From assembly GCF_000421745.1 (NCBI RefSeq), contig NZ_ATXP01000018.1, positions 1 to 46,385 of the forward strand: a DNA stretch of 46,385 nucleotides, read 5' to 3'. Positions 8,638 to 17,205 of this stretch are shown here, piece after piece; position 1 is the first letter of the stretch, and every line of letters starts with the position of its first letter. Position numbers and translations under genes: made by a program. Origin of the DNA: Nesterenkonia alba DSM 19423. Lineage in GTDB: Bacteria; Actinomycetota; Actinomycetes; Actinomycetales; Micrococcaceae. The notes below the pieces were generated by a model. It saw only the letters and a list, made by a program, of their open reading frames with translations. It had not been told where the DNA came from and searched no databases.

Positions 8638-8976
8638 GCAGTTGCTCACAGTGTTGTTCTCAGATGTTGCGACCAGTGCTAACGGTGCTGGTTTTGCAGG
8701 GGAGGCAGCGTCATCGATCTGTTGACGATCACTTTGCTTACACTGGGGGAGCGGCGAAAATCTGTATGTCCTCACTTTGAAGACACCGCTGCCAGCATGC
8801 TTCCCAGCATTGTTCTCACTGTCACCAGCACTGTCCTCAATGAGAATCGAGAGCACTGTCAACAACTGCTTCCCAACAGTGCTGACAACTGCGAGCATTA
8901 ACTTGCTTGCATGACTACATGCTTCCCAGCAGAGTCCTCAAGATCAGCACTGGGAACACTGCAAAACTGATCGCCC

Positions 8977-9954
8977 TCACTTCGAGATCTTCTTCAAGAC
9001 CTCAATCTGCCACTCAGACGGCATGCTCTTGAAATCATTGTCTGCAAGCTTCATGTACTCAGAATGCTTGAGGACAATCGGTGCCCACTCTTCAACAGTG
9101 ACAGTCCCACCTGTTGACAGTTCTCGCTCAACTTCCCCCCTTTCAAATGTGATGGCGCTATACCCAAGCTCCAACATCCTCAACGGTGTCTTCACCAGAT
9201 CAAACTGTGGGAAGTTGAACGGCTCGTGTGCGTGTGACATCTTCTGGTTGTACTCATCCAGAGCACGTAGCAGTGTCTCCACCGTAGTTCGCAGTTCAGG
9301 TGACAGAAGAACCAGGTCACTACTCTTGCTGACCTTCTTCTCTTTCAGGGAGGCAATGGTTCGGTTGAAGAACGTGACCCACTTCAAGAAGAACTCAATC
9401 GGCTCGGTGCCGTCGATCAGTTCCTCCTTGCGAGTCTCTTCGTTGAAGGCAACTCCCAACCAGCGATCAAAAGTTTGCTGGATGCTGTTCAGCTGCTCTC
9501 GCTCATGAAGACTGATGTAGTAGCTGAACTCGGAGTCCTCAATGTAGTCATAGAAGATCTGCTCTTCAGGGCCATCAGTCGTGTTCAGGCGACCTTCCGC
9601 CTGCTGCTTCTCGTAAGCATCGGCTACCTGCTTTTGTTGCAGGTAACGTTCGTCTGGATCGTCTACTTCCAGCTCGTTTGAGATAGAGGTACTAATGTCC
9701 TCGCCGTGCTCGTCACGAATGATCTCGTAGGCGTCTTCCTTAGTCATGTAGAAGCCGCTGTCGTATTTCTCCTGCGAGTAGGGAGCTGTGTTGACACGAC
9801 TGTGAGTTTTCAGAACAAGATCTGCGAACGCATCGCTGTCGTAATTGAAGTACAGCACTTTGCCGTGATAGGAGTCCGGTGAGTAGCCAACGAACTCGGC
9901 CTCATAGAGTGCTTCCAACTTTGTGTTATCGATCTGAACGAGTGGTGTAGTCAC
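8977..9954 (-). CDS. LPxxW-family protein A4
   Basis: 325 residues, acidic N-terminal two thirds, unknown function. The C-terminal part carries the family boxes LLRALDEYN, MLELGYSAI and MPSEWQIEVLKKISK, in the same order and spacing as A1 and A3, so it is a distant paralog. The GTG start overlaps the upstream stop (GTGA), so translation is probably coupled to the 9951 gene. It is the last gene of the 13605-8977 block. No membrane segment. Confidence 0.83.
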   Translation of the reverse strand: MTTPLVQIDNTKLEALYEAEFVGYSPDSYHGKVLYFNYDSDAFADLVLKTHSRVNTAPYSQEKYDSGFYMTKEDAYEIIRDEHGEDISTSISNELEVDDPDERYLQQKQVADAYEKQQAEGRLNTTDGPEEQIFYDYIEDSEFSYYISLHEREQLNSIQQTFDRWLGVAFNEETRKEELIDGTEPIEFFLKWVTFFNRTIASLKEKKVSKSSDLVLLSPELRTTVETLLRALDEYNQKMSHAHEPFNFPQFDLVKTPLRMLELGYSAITFERGEVERELSTGGTVTVEEWAPIVLKHSEYMKLADNDFKSMPSEWQIEVLKKISK

Positions 9955-10379
9955 CGCTGGCCACCTGCTTTCTGTGTTTTGAACTGTTCGATAGCGATCA
10001 CCCAGTCCTTGCAGGCACCGCCAACGTGCTGTCCCTTGTATAGGAACTCATCGACAACCGTCCATGAGATAGCACCAGGGAAGTCAGTCTTGAGTTCCTG
10101 GATGCACTTGTCCTCAATGTCCTTGGAGATGTACTCGAGGTACTCGTCTCCCTTGCCCATGCTCAAAGCCTTCTCGTACTCATCGCAGAGCATCTGGTAG
10201 AGCTCGCGGGGCGGAAGGAACTTGTATCCACGGTTATCTCTCTCCAGGAACCTGCGCTGCATCTCGTTAGTGCCGCCGCTAAAGGGATCCTTGGGGCGTG
10301 GAGTTTTCGGAGTCTTGTTCTTCGTACGTGCCTTCTGAGTGGCGTATCGCTTCTGCTTGTTGGTCTTCTTCTTGCTCAT
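9951..10379 (-). CDS. Small protein with basic N-terminal tail
   Basis: 142 residues. The first 35 are almost purely Lys/Arg/Gln/Thr (MSKKKTNKQKRYATQKARTK) and the rest is near neutral. Similar basic tails open the products of 11599 (MGKRSNHKNKTARQ) and 13051 (MGKRSNHKNKQARQ). Such a tail could bind nucleic acid or an acidic partner; no domain is recognised. The leader is GAGGAACAACGATAACG before ATG. Confidence 0.8.
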   Translation of the reverse strand: MSKKKTNKQKRYATQKARTKNKTPKTPRPKDPFSGGTNEMQRRFLERDNRGYKFLPPRELYQMLCDEYEKALSMGKGDEYLEYISKDIEDKCIQELKTDFPGAISWTVVDEFLYKGQHVGGACKDWVIAIEQFKTQKAGGQR

Positions 10380-10413
10380 CGTTATCGTTGTTCCTCGTGT
10401 TCTTCAGGTGCGG

Positions 10414-10938
10414 TCACTTGCTTGCGGTTTCGATCTGAATGATCTGTGAGAACGTCCCATAGGTGAACAGACCTGGGATCGTTGGGTGGCCAGGGATCAC
10501 GTCGAACATGAAAACGTTGTTCGGGTCACCGTTGCCTTCGTGCTCTGCAAGGCAGTAGAGCCTGCGTACAGTGGCATCAAACTGTTCTGGTGGCAGTTGC
10601 TTGCAGTTCAGCAAGTGATAGATTTCCCCCTCCAGCTCATCCGCTGTCAGCAGGAACTTGTCTGCGGCAGCAGCTTTGTATGACTCCAGCAGTTCGCCTG
10701 CACTGACCGCAAGTTCTTCGCCTTCAGGACTTACAACAACATCAGTGAAGATCTGCTCGGGGTTCTTCTCCCACTCGCGTGCTTGTTCTCGGAAATCGCT
10801 CTCTACGACAGTGACTGCGACAGCAGGAATGAGGTCAGAGTTCAGTACTGCATCCATGTACTCGCGCTTCATCTCGCGAGTCAGCCATTCAGCGAACGTG
10901 ATTGCGTTGTCAGTTGTGTTATCGTTAGTTGTAGTCAT
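10414..10938 (-). CDS. Acidic protein, paralog of the 13051 product
   Basis: 174 residues from the ATG at 10938, which has AAAGAGGAAT upstream; an upstream in-frame ATG at 10974 lacks one. The segment AGELLESYKAAAADKFLLT followed by DELEGEIYHLL and a C-terminal GLFTYGTFSQIIQIE match SELLAAYEQAESENFIFT, DLENDLFEHL and GFFTYDALTGALETIE of the 13051 product, so the two are duplicates. Function unknown. Confidence 0.8.
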   Translation of the reverse strand: MTTTNDNTTDNAITFAEWLTREMKREYMDAVLNSDLIPAVAVTVVESDFREQAREWEKNPEQIFTDVVVSPEGEELAVSAGELLESYKAAAADKFLLTADELEGEIYHLLNCKQLPPEQFDATVRRLYCLAEHEGNGDPNNVFMFDVIPGHPTIPGLFTYGTFSQIIQIETASK

Positions 10939-11047
10939 TGGGATTATTCCTCTTTCCTTATTGTTTTTGAACATGACTCTCTAAGGTCGAGAGCGCGGCA
11001 ACGCTCAGGACCGAGTTACTTTATTCAGTTGTTTGTTTTTGAGTTGC

Positions 11048-11563
11048 TTACTTCTTGCTCTCCATCGCAGCGAGGAGTTCTTCCTGCTTAGCTGTGAGCT
11101 TCTCCAGCCATGTGGTCTTGCTGTCCACCCAGTCACCAGTGAAGATGCGATGCACGTCCTCGTAGAACTCGTCGTCTCCGTCTGAGCGACCACGTGCGGG
11201 ATCAGTTGTCAGCACTTCGTTCGCAACTGCGATGTTGTTCTTCAAATCTTCGATGCGCTCAGGGCGCTCAACGATCCTGTCTTTGAACTGCTCCTCCCAT
11301 AGAAGGAGCAGGAGCTTTGGGCGAGAGGTCTCATAGAACTCTTTCTCGGAGATCTCTGTCATCGCTTCGGAAGGCAGGGTGACATCTGTTGCTTTCATGT
11401 AATTCCGCAGCGCAGGGCGGATATCATCCTCGGCCTTCAAGAACCCGTAGTTGTCGAAGAAGTAGTAGACCGCACGAGCTTCAGCGGTAGCGCTCTGCCC
11501 GAGATCCTCAGCTTCCTCGCATGCCTTATCGATGACTTGAGCGATGTTTGTAGGTGTCAGCAT
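11048..11563 (-). CDS. Acidic helical hypothetical protein
   Basis: 171 residues, helical, no recognised domain. AAAGGACAGACCAACG precedes the ATG. Its C-terminus (WLEKLTAKQEELLAAMESKK) looks like a coiled coil. It sits between the 11599 and 10414 genes in the same direction. Confidence 0.78.
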   Translation of the reverse strand: MLTPTNIAQVIDKACEEAEDLGQSATAEARAVYYFFDNYGFLKAEDDIRPALRNYMKATDVTLPSEAMTEISEKEFYETSRPKLLLLLWEEQFKDRIVERPERIEDLKNNIAVANEVLTTDPARGRSDGDDEFYEDVHRIFTGDWVDSKTTWLEKLTAKQEELLAAMESKK

Positions 11564-11598
11564 CGTTGGTCTGTCCTTTCTGATGGTTTGTGTTGTTC

Positions 11599-12111
11599 TC
11601 AGGCGGTTGGTTCTTTTATCTTCAGGTCTTCGAAATCAAAGTCAGTGTCTAGACCGTCAACGAAGAGGTCAGGCACAATCTCGTCAACCCAGTACGTGAC
11701 GTGCCAGCTATATGGCCCATTGAGCTTGTAGGCCAGCATTACCTTGTCGAGTCCCATTTGGAGGAAATTGAAGAGTTTGGCTACTTCTTCCAATGACCCG
11801 AACTCTGACCAGTGGTACTTGAGCGTGCAGAGCGATTGAACCCATGTACGAACTTCGTTCGTTGTGTAGTCATCCTTGTCTTCAACGCCGACGTGACGCA
11901 GCACCTCGTTAACGGTAATTCCCATGAAGTGAGCAATGAGATGTGGGTCGTCCAAGGGGCGCTTGTTCATGAGGTGGTCTGTGGCCATGCGTAGACGATT
12001 GAGTCTATCCTCTGATGCCATAAGTACCGTCACGTTGTACAGAGGAGAGCGAGAGCTCGCCTGCTTATCCTGACGTGCTGTCTTGTTCTTGTGGTTTGAA
12101 CGCTTACCCAT
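11599..12111 (-). CDS. Hypothetical protein with basic GKRSNHKNK tail
   Basis: 170 residues. The N-terminus MGKRSNHKNKTARQDKQ is nearly identical to that of the 13051 product, but the remaining sequences do not resemble each other, so a short basic module has been reused. The ATG overlaps the upstream stop (TGATG). No domain recognised. Confidence 0.8.
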   Translation of the reverse strand: MGKRSNHKNKTARQDKQASSRSPLYNVTVLMASEDRLNRLRMATDHLMNKRPLDDPHLIAHFMGITVNEVLRHVGVEDKDDYTTNEVRTWVQSLCTLKYHWSEFGSLEEVAKLFNFLQMGLDKVMLAYKLNGPYSWHVTYWVDEIVPDLFVDGLDTDFDFEDLKIKEPTA

Positions 12112-12962
12112 CAGGCAGCACCTCCCAGCTCAGATACAAGGTCTTGAAGAACGCTGTTGAGAGTGTTCTCGTGAACCAGACCAAGCTCGCTCAAGTAGAC
12201 GTCCTTATACTTGGTACCCAGCTCTTCTTCGACAGCCACCTGCGGGATAGCAACCTTGTCGCCTCCCCGAACTACTTCCTTCTGAATTACTACCCTCAAG
12301 CGACGCAGGACTTCTTCCTCGTTGAGAACGAAGTCCTCAGCAAGCGCACGGCGGAATGCCTCTGCGTGATCGGCTCCAGAGATCCAGCGGGTAATGCCCT
12401 GCTCAATGTCCATACGAGCGCTCAGCGCTTCGCGGTCCTTCTCGCGCTTCTCTGACCACTCAAGCTTGTGGGACACAAACTCTTCAAGGTCAGTGTGTCC
12501 AGACATCAGACGAATACGAACCTCGTCCTTGTAGTCCAGGACTAGCTCATCGACAGTCATGGTCGACTTCCCATCAGCAGGAGGGTTCTGCATCCCCCAG
12601 AACACCTTGATAGCATTCTTGAACTCGTCAGCAGGTGCCCACATTGAGATGCGAGGGCTTTCCGTGAATGTAAGCCCGAGCCAACGGCTGTCAGGAACGT
12701 GCTCTACCTGGTCCAGCAGCTCACGGAGCTTGTTGGCATGTGCTTTCGTATGAGCAGCGGGAAAGACCTGGCTGCCCGAAATAAAATTGTGGAGCAGGTC
12801 GTGCCCTGAGAGCAGGTTGGGAGTCCCAAGAGCGGGGATGCTCTCCTTGTTATAGGCGACGTGGACTGCCATTTCGCTGAACTCCAGTTCAGGATCCGTT
12901 GCCCCCATCAGTGCCATAACATCCTCAATGGTGGTATCGTTAAACATATCGTTGATAGTCAT
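12111..12962 (-). CDS. Hypothetical protein, 283 aa
   Basis: Soluble, acidic, unknown. It contains ADEFKNAIKVFWGMQNPPADGK in the middle and a long charged helix around residues 165-200. GGAGAAACTCCCAA precedes the ATG. It is coupled to the next gene (TGATG). A hairpin lies between it and the upstream 13051 gene. Confidence 0.8.
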   Translation of the reverse strand: MTINDMFNDTTIEDVMALMGATDPELEFSEMAVHVAYNKESIPALGTPNLLSGHDLLHNFISGSQVFPAAHTKAHANKLRELLDQVEHVPDSRWLGLTFTESPRISMWAPADEFKNAIKVFWGMQNPPADGKSTMTVDELVLDYKDEVRIRLMSGHTDLEEFVSHKLEWSEKREKDREALSARMDIEQGITRWISGADHAEAFRRALAEDFVLNEEEVLRRLRVVIQKEVVRGGDKVAIPQVAVEEELGTKYKDVYLSELGLVHENTLNSVLQDLVSELGGAA

Positions 12963-13000
12963 TTGGGAGTTTCTCCTTAAATTTAGACGTGTTTAGTTGA

Positions 13001-13034
13001 GGTCTGAGAGCACTCACTCTCAGACCTTTTGTTT
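13001..13034. terminator. Hairpin between 13051 and 12962
   Basis: A perfect ten-base stem, GGTCTGAGAG and CTCTCAGACC with a six-base loop, followed on the plus strand by TTTTGTTT. On the minus strand, where the genes run, no T run follows the stem, so it may work as a transcript-end or processing hairpin. Confidence 0.55.
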
Positions 13035-13050
13035 CTGTTTGATAGTTGGT

Positions 13051-13605
13051 TCAGGCGTTACGGGAGTCCCGTGCCATGTTCTCAATGGTTTCTAGTGCCC
13101 CGGTGAGAGCGTCATAGGTGAAGAATCCACAGATGTGATCGGCACTCAGGCGTACGCTGGTCATCCAGCCTTCGTCGCCGTCTTCAGTGCCCCGCTGATA
13201 GAAGTAGTCCTTCATCTGGCGAAGGTCTGAAACCATGTCTTCAAGGGTGTTCTCCTGCAAGTGCTCGAACAGGTCATTCTCTAGATCTACCTGAGTAAAG
13301 ATGAAGTTTTCTGACTCCGCCTGTTCGTATGCCGCGAGAAGTTCGCTTCCGGTGTAGCTAAATTCCTTCCCAGGCGCTACATAAGGGAACAATCCCTCCG
13401 GCTCGTCTGCCCACAGGCGAGGGCCGCCATCAAAGACATGCTCCTCCAGCCAGCAGTCCTTCTCGCGATCCTCCTCACTCGATGAAAAGTATTCACTGCG
13501 ATACATTGCCTTCAGAAGCGTGACCAGAGACGGCGCTCCGTTAGAAGACTCTTCCTGCTTAGCCTGACGTGCCTGCTTGTTCTTGTGGTTGCTACGCTTA
13601 CCCAT
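13051..13605 (-). CDS. Acidic protein with basic GKRSNHKNK tail
   Basis: 184 residues and first gene of the 13605-8977 block. It combines two modules: the basic tail MGKRSNHKNKQARQAKQ shared with the 11599 product, and a body paralogous to the 10414 product (SELLAAYEQAESENFIF, GFFTYDALTGALE). AAAGGAAACAGATAAAAG precedes the ATG. Function unknown. Confidence 0.82.
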   Translation of the reverse strand: MGKRSNHKNKQARQAKQEESSNGAPSLVTLLKAMYRSEYFSSSEEDREKDCWLEEHVFDGGPRLWADEPEGLFPYVAPGKEFSYTGSELLAAYEQAESENFIFTQVDLENDLFEHLQENTLEDMVSDLRQMKDYFYQRGTEDGDEGWMTSVRLSADHICGFFTYDALTGALETIENMARDSRNA

Positions 13606-13778
13606 CTTTTATCTGTTTCCTTTCGTTGTAGTCCTGGTGGACTGTGTCTTGTGTGTTTGCTTGTCCTCCCTGCCGTGCAGCTTCAGGAGGTTTTGTGTGG
13701 CGCTCTGTGCGCCTCATATCTCTTCTATGGGGTTTGACCCCGGTATTTGTTTTTCAATCGCTGAGACCTGCTTGCCGC

Positions 13779-13841
13779 CTATATGCTCGCAATCCACTTC
13801 GCGAGGAGAGCGTTTCCGCTGGTTACCAGTTCGTGGTTCAT
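13779..13841 (-). CDS. Possible 20-aa leader peptide
   Basis: A 20-codon frame (MNHELVTSGNALLAKW...) preceded by GAAAGGCAGAAAC, inside the long leader of the 13605 gene. It may be a leader peptide or chance. Confidence 0.25.
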   Translation of the reverse strand: MNHELVTSGNALLAKWIASI

Positions 13842-13993
13842 GTTTCTGCCTTTCAATCTGTTATGTCTTCTTGTTGACCCTTTGTTCTGCCAACAATGTA
13901 AATACTGACAGACTGAATTAGCTTTGTCAACAAACAATCTTCAACAAAAGGGGTTTTTGAGCTAAAAGTTGGCAGTTTTGAGCAAGTAAACAT

Positions 13994-14011
13994 GTCTGCT
14001 TCCCAGCAATG
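13994..14011 (+). repeat. TGCTTCCCAGCA box, copy 4
   Basis: Matches three boxes in the 8541-8976 control region. It is semi-palindromic (TGCT...AGCA). Confidence 0.4.
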
Positions 14012-14030
14012 ACGCGGGAGAAGAAAATAA

Positions 14031-14052
14031 GATAACAAAATGGTAACGGTTT
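14031..14052 (+). repeat. GTAACG tandem element, copy 2
   Basis: ATAACAAAATGGTAACGGTT, matching 8617-8637 in the control region of the other acidic-protein operon. Confidence 0.45.
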
Positions 14053-14140
14053 CAAAAAGTTGCCGAAATCGTGTTGACTTCTGCTTGACAGCATGGATCA
14101 GGGAGTTCTCAGAGCAGTGCGTGCGAACAAGTGCAGACAC

Positions 14141-14174
14141 GAGAAAACCCCGAGAACACGCGGAACTCGGGGCC
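14141..14174 (-). terminator. Terminator of the HNH gene
   Basis: CCCCGAG and CTCGGGG form a stem; on the minus strand it is followed by TTTTCTCG. It lies about 40 bases after the stop at 14214. Confidence 0.75.
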
Positions 14175-14213
14175 TCAGTAGGGGAGAGGAACTAACTCTC
14201 GAAGTGACGACGA

Positions 14214-15356
14214 TCAGTTCAAGTCGGCATCTGTTAGCTTGACGAACTTCCTGAACTCCTCTGGCAGCTGCTCAACAAGTGCCTGCTTCGTAGCGTTGTT
14301 GTCTACAAAGTTGAAGTTCCCCAGGCGGTGGATGTCCGGATCAATGATCGCACCAGGGATCGCCTCACCAGTGTCTGCAGAGATAACAGCATCGTTCTTG
14401 AAGTCCAGCGTCGCCTCTACGAAGATCAATGAAACCTTCGTTGGATCAGGAACACCAAGCAATACTGGTTTGGTAAAGGTCAAGAATTCCGGTTTAAGCA
14501 CCTCTGGATCGTTCAGCTCATCCTCGAAACCAGCAAACGCTTCCTGGTATTCAGGAGTCTCCGGACCAAAGACCTCCGTCTGCAGCTCCAGCTTCTTCCT
14601 CATGTGATCTGGGTAGTTTGTCTCAAACCACTCATTGAACGCAGTCACTGCTTCCTCGTCAGCAACGTCAATGCGACCAAATGGAACATCGTCTTTCTTG
14701 CTCACATATGCGAGCTTCTCGCCGGTCTCTGGGTGGTGGAACTCGATCACACGCTTACCCTTGATGCTCTCAACGTCCGCCATCTTTTCGTAGAGCACGA
14801 ACTTGTCATTTGAGATCTCTGACTCCAGGAGGGTCTTGAAAGCATTGCGCTGCAGGATCTCAAAGAGCTTATCGTCGTCCAGCTCCAGCTCTTCCTTTGT
14901 AAGCACTACATCGCGACCGAGACGACCACGGCTGACCGGATAGCTCTGTGGCTCCTTGTTCAGGAATTTCTCGATCACACTGATGTCCTGATGGATGTAG
15001 TCAATGTCGTCGCGCTTGTTCTTCTTGTTCACAGCGGCACGAACCTTCTTGTTGGCCTCATCGATGCTCCAACCAGACACTGCCATCACATGCTGTGCCA
15101 TCTTGCCAGTGGGCCTCATTTCGCCTTTCTGGTGCTTGAATCCGTGGCAGCTGCGGCATAGGGCCTCGAAACCAACGAGAGTCTGTGTTTTCTTGTCATC
15201 GTTGTATGACCAGACTTCGTCACACTCGAGCGGTTTTCCTTCGTGTCCCTCGGGAACTCCGCAGATCTCGCACTTCCAACCGGCTCTGTGGCGAACACCC
15301 ATCGTGATCTTTGCCCACTGGGCGGATTCAAATGGTCGTCGCAACACCTTGATCAT
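14214..15356 (-). pseudogene. HNH endonuclease, 3' portion of an IS-split gene
   Basis: 380 residues from the ATG at 15356. An HNH nuclease domain fills residues about 20-90: CEICG, then LECDEVWSYNDD, then ALCRSCHGFKH, giving two CxxC zinc knuckles and the His-Asn-His region. The remainder is a long acidic domain I do not recognise, with a VEQLPEEFRKF box near the end. No ribosome-binding site precedes the ATG, and the sequence just upstream is IS debris. Related HNH proteins carry an N-terminal VxLxP...W segment, and such a segment (LRVDLTPSSVAGKTLSEGYF) lies on the same strand at 17331-17618. I infer one gene split by the insertion. Residual activity is possible if translation starts at 15356 or 15302. 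Confidence 0.7.
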
Positions 15357-15375
15357 GGAGGTGTGTGTGGTGGGA

Positions 15376-15830
15376 CAGAAAAACGTGTCGACATTGGAAA
15401 AGTCAGCGGGTGGTCGCCGGCAATGGGCAGCGGATCGGGCCTTGCGTGCCCCGATGCGTTCCCCTGGGCGGCCTGAGCCGTCCCGTGCGGTGCAGCGCGA
15501 ATTTTGGCGGTTGATCGCCACCGGGATTACGACAGTCGAGGCCTCAGCGCAGGTCGGTGTGTCAAGCCCGGTGGGGATCCGTTGGTTCCGGCATGCTGGT
15601 GGGATGACACCGATTAGTCTAGAAGAGCCGGTCGGCAGGTATTTGACGTTTGATGAGCGTGAAGAGATTGCGATCCTGACATCCCAAGAGGTGGGGGTAC
15701 GTGAGATTGCTCGTCGCCTTGGCCGTGATCCGGGGACAATTTCACGCGAGTTACGGCGTAATGCTGCCACCCGGGGTGGCAAACCGATCTATCGGGCAGG
15801 TGTTGCGCAGTGGAAAGCACAGCAAGCTGC
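15376..15830 (+). mobile_element. IS30-family element remnant, 5' part
   Basis: The transposase start at 15454 (MRSPGRPEPSRAVQREFWRL) continues to a typical IS30 helix-turn-helix, YLTFDEREEIAIL and VREIARRLGRDPGTISREL, then breaks off after AGVAQWKAQQAA. The 3' end of an IS30 transposase appears only at 17290-17404. The sequence in between is foreign. The outer boundary near 15376 is an estimate. Confidence 0.75.
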
Positions 15831-15975
15831 CAACGGCCCCATTCCAGCCTCGACTACCGCACCCCGGTTCAAGCCTGGACCGACCACGAAACACTCACCA
15901 CGACGCCATCAACCCAAGCGGCCTAACAAAGAAGAAGAAAAAGCCCGAGCAAACTGTCCAAAAAACTTGACACAG
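15831..15975 (+). mobile_element. IS3-family element remnant, 3' end
   Basis: From 15834 to 15926 a short frame reads RPHSSLDYRTPVQAW, the classic C-terminus of IS3 OrfB transposases. It is followed by CTGTCCAAAAAACTTGACACA, which resembles an IS3-group terminal repeat. This tip differs from the tips of the window-edge IS. The fragment is fused directly to the truncated IS30 piece. Confidence 0.7.
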
Positions 15976-16127
15976 CCCAATCCGTAGTGGATAATTTCCC
16001 TGCAGTGGGGGGTGTATTCCCTTCCCTTGTGTAAGTTGCCATCACTGTTTTCACAGAGTAACCGGGCCCGCATCCCTGGAAGGTGCCTCGAAACTCGTGA
16101 CTTTGGGGCGTATTCAAGAGGAGAAAA

Positions 16128-17063
16128 ATGTCAGGTTCTGATAGCGAAACACCGTACAAGGTGACAAGCCAAGGTATCCAATTAACTGGCGGAGACACTT
16201 TTAAAGATGGCGGCCACGTTAACATTCAGTGGCTCAAAGCGGACGGAAGTAAAGGCAGCGCTGGAATCCACTTTGAATCTCTAAACGATCAGCCAAGTGG
16301 CCAGTGGATCGGAAAAGATTTCCTTCCTTGGAGCGCTTTCCAAGACGGCCCAGGAGAAGGGGACTCTATCGTTTGGGTCCAGATCGATATGTATAACGAG
16401 CACTACGGTGAAGGCGGCCAGCCCCCCGTCCCTGTAGAACCAGAGCCTGAACCAGAACCGGAACCAGAACCAGAGCCTGAACCGGAACCGGAACCAGAAC
16501 CTGAGCCAGAACCGGAACCTGAGCCTGAACCAGAGCCAGAACCTGAGCCAGAACCGGAACCTGAGCCAGAACCGGAACCAGAGCCTGAACCAGAGCCAGA
16601 ACCTGAGCCAGAACCGGAACCTGAGCCAGAACCTGAGCCAGAACCAGAACCTGAGCCGGAACCAGAGCCAGAGCCTGAACCAGAACCGGAACCGGAACCT
16701 GAGCCAGAACCTGAGCCAGAACCAGAACCTGAGCCGGAACCAGAGCCAGAGCCTGAACCAGAACCGGAGCCGGAACCTGAGCCAGAACCAGAACCGGAAC
16801 CAGAACCTGAGCAGCCTGAAGAACCTGAGCAGCCAGAAGAACCTGAGCAGTCAGAAGAACCTGAGCAGCCAGAAGAACCTGAGCAGCCTAAAGAGGACCA
16901 TGACGGCACCTTTGCCGGTTCCGTAACTGATGTTGGCGGAGGGGACCTAGCTATGACTGGGTTCGATGCCAATATCGGTTCAGTTACCTTGAGCCTAGCC
17001 TTGCTTGTTTCCGGTGCAGTTATGGTCGCTGGTAGCGCTCTTCGCCGCTTTCGTCAGAGCTAG
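16128..17063 (+). CDS. Glu-Pro repeat protein with LAMTG sorting signal
   Basis: 311 residues. Residues 1-100 are a short unrecognised domain. About 60 Glu-Pro dipeptides follow (16437-16810), then EQPEEP repeats, and a C-terminal sorting signal: LAMTG, a hydrophobic span ([17 protein letters not shown]) and the basic tail RRFRQS. LAxTG signals are typical of actinobacterial class E sortases. AAGAGGAG precedes the ATG and an in-frame stop lies at 16098, yet there is no signal peptide. The gene is probably the 3' end of a larger surface-protein gene carried in with the IS fragments. It is the only clearly coding plus-strand gene here and is codon-wise unlike its neighbours. Confidence 0.75.
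   Translation: MSGSDSETPYKVTSQGIQLTGGDTFKDGGHVNIQWLKADGSKGSAGIHFESLNDQPSGQWIGKDFLPWSAFQDGPGEGDSIVWVQIDMYNEHYGEGGQPPVPVEPEPEPEPEPEPEPEPEPEPEPEPEPEPEPEPEPEPEPEPEPEPEPEPEPEPEPEPEPEPEPEPEPEPEPEPEPEPEPEPEPEPEPEPEPEPEPEPEPEPEPEPEPEPEPEPEPEPEPEPEPEPEQPEEPEQPEEPEQSEEPEQPEEPEQPKEDHDGTFAGSVTDVGGGDLAMTGFDANIGSVTLSLALLVSGAVMVAGSALRRFRQS
16437..16810 (+). repeat. Hexanucleotide-based Glu-Pro repeat tract
   Basis: About 62 tandem GAR-CCN units with varied third positions. The variation in third bases argues for selection on the protein. Long identical sub-blocks within the tract (for example 16520-16570 against 16580-16630) indicate recent internal duplication. Confidence 0.85.
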
Positions 17064-17205
17064 TTGACGAATGTTTCGCACACTAAGGGGTCTTGGGTGA
17101 CTAAGGGCCTGAGGTGGCGGAAGGCCTCATATAACAACGCAATTTTTAGAGTTGCTTAGCTATGAGCGTCTAATGTAATCCCCTATATGAATATCCCCTA
17201 ATAGA

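Larger units (their letters stand above)
8541..8976. promoter_or_regulatory. Intergenic control region of the 8540-4553 operon
   Basis: 436 bases without a convincing gene. It contains a TTAGAAAC box (8579-8588), a GTAACG tandem (8617-8637), three TGCTTCCCARCA boxes (8795-8812, 8865-8881, 8917-8934) and many short CACTG repeats, suggesting several protein-binding sites. An open frame at 8575-8898 has no ribosome-binding site and looks accidental. Confidence 0.5.
13606..14213. promoter_or_regulatory. Long control region and structured leader of the 13605 block
   Basis: About 600 bases without a large credible gene. A possible -35 box TTGACA (minus strand, 13925-13930) would give a transcript leader of roughly 280 bases. 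That leader holds two small hairpins, GGGGTcaaACCCC (13729-13741) and GGCGCacagaGCGCC (13699-13713). It also contains a GTAACG tandem, a TGCTTCCCAGCA box and, at its far end, the terminator of the HNH gene. Confidence 0.45.

Noticed and set aside
8575-8898. 107-codon frame on the minus strand upstream of 8540
   Set aside because: No ribosome-binding site, overlaps the repeated motifs of the control region, and composition unlike the neighbours.
13051-13605. Possible toxin-antitoxin or anti-CRISPR role of the acidic proteins
   Set aside because: Acidity and small size alone are not evidence; no known motif was found.
13853-14140. 95-codon minus-strand frame
   Set aside because: No ribosome-binding site, runs through promoter-like motifs, no domain character.
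15357-15782. N-terminal extension of the HNH frame to 15782
   Set aside because: This part is antisense to the IS30 transposase, is Arg/Ser-rich without domain character, and has no ribosome-binding site.
16403-16972. Long Ser-Gly repeat frame on the minus strand
   Set aside because: It is the antisense shadow of the Glu-Pro tract; the plus frame has a ribosome-binding site, a sorting signal and synonymous variation.
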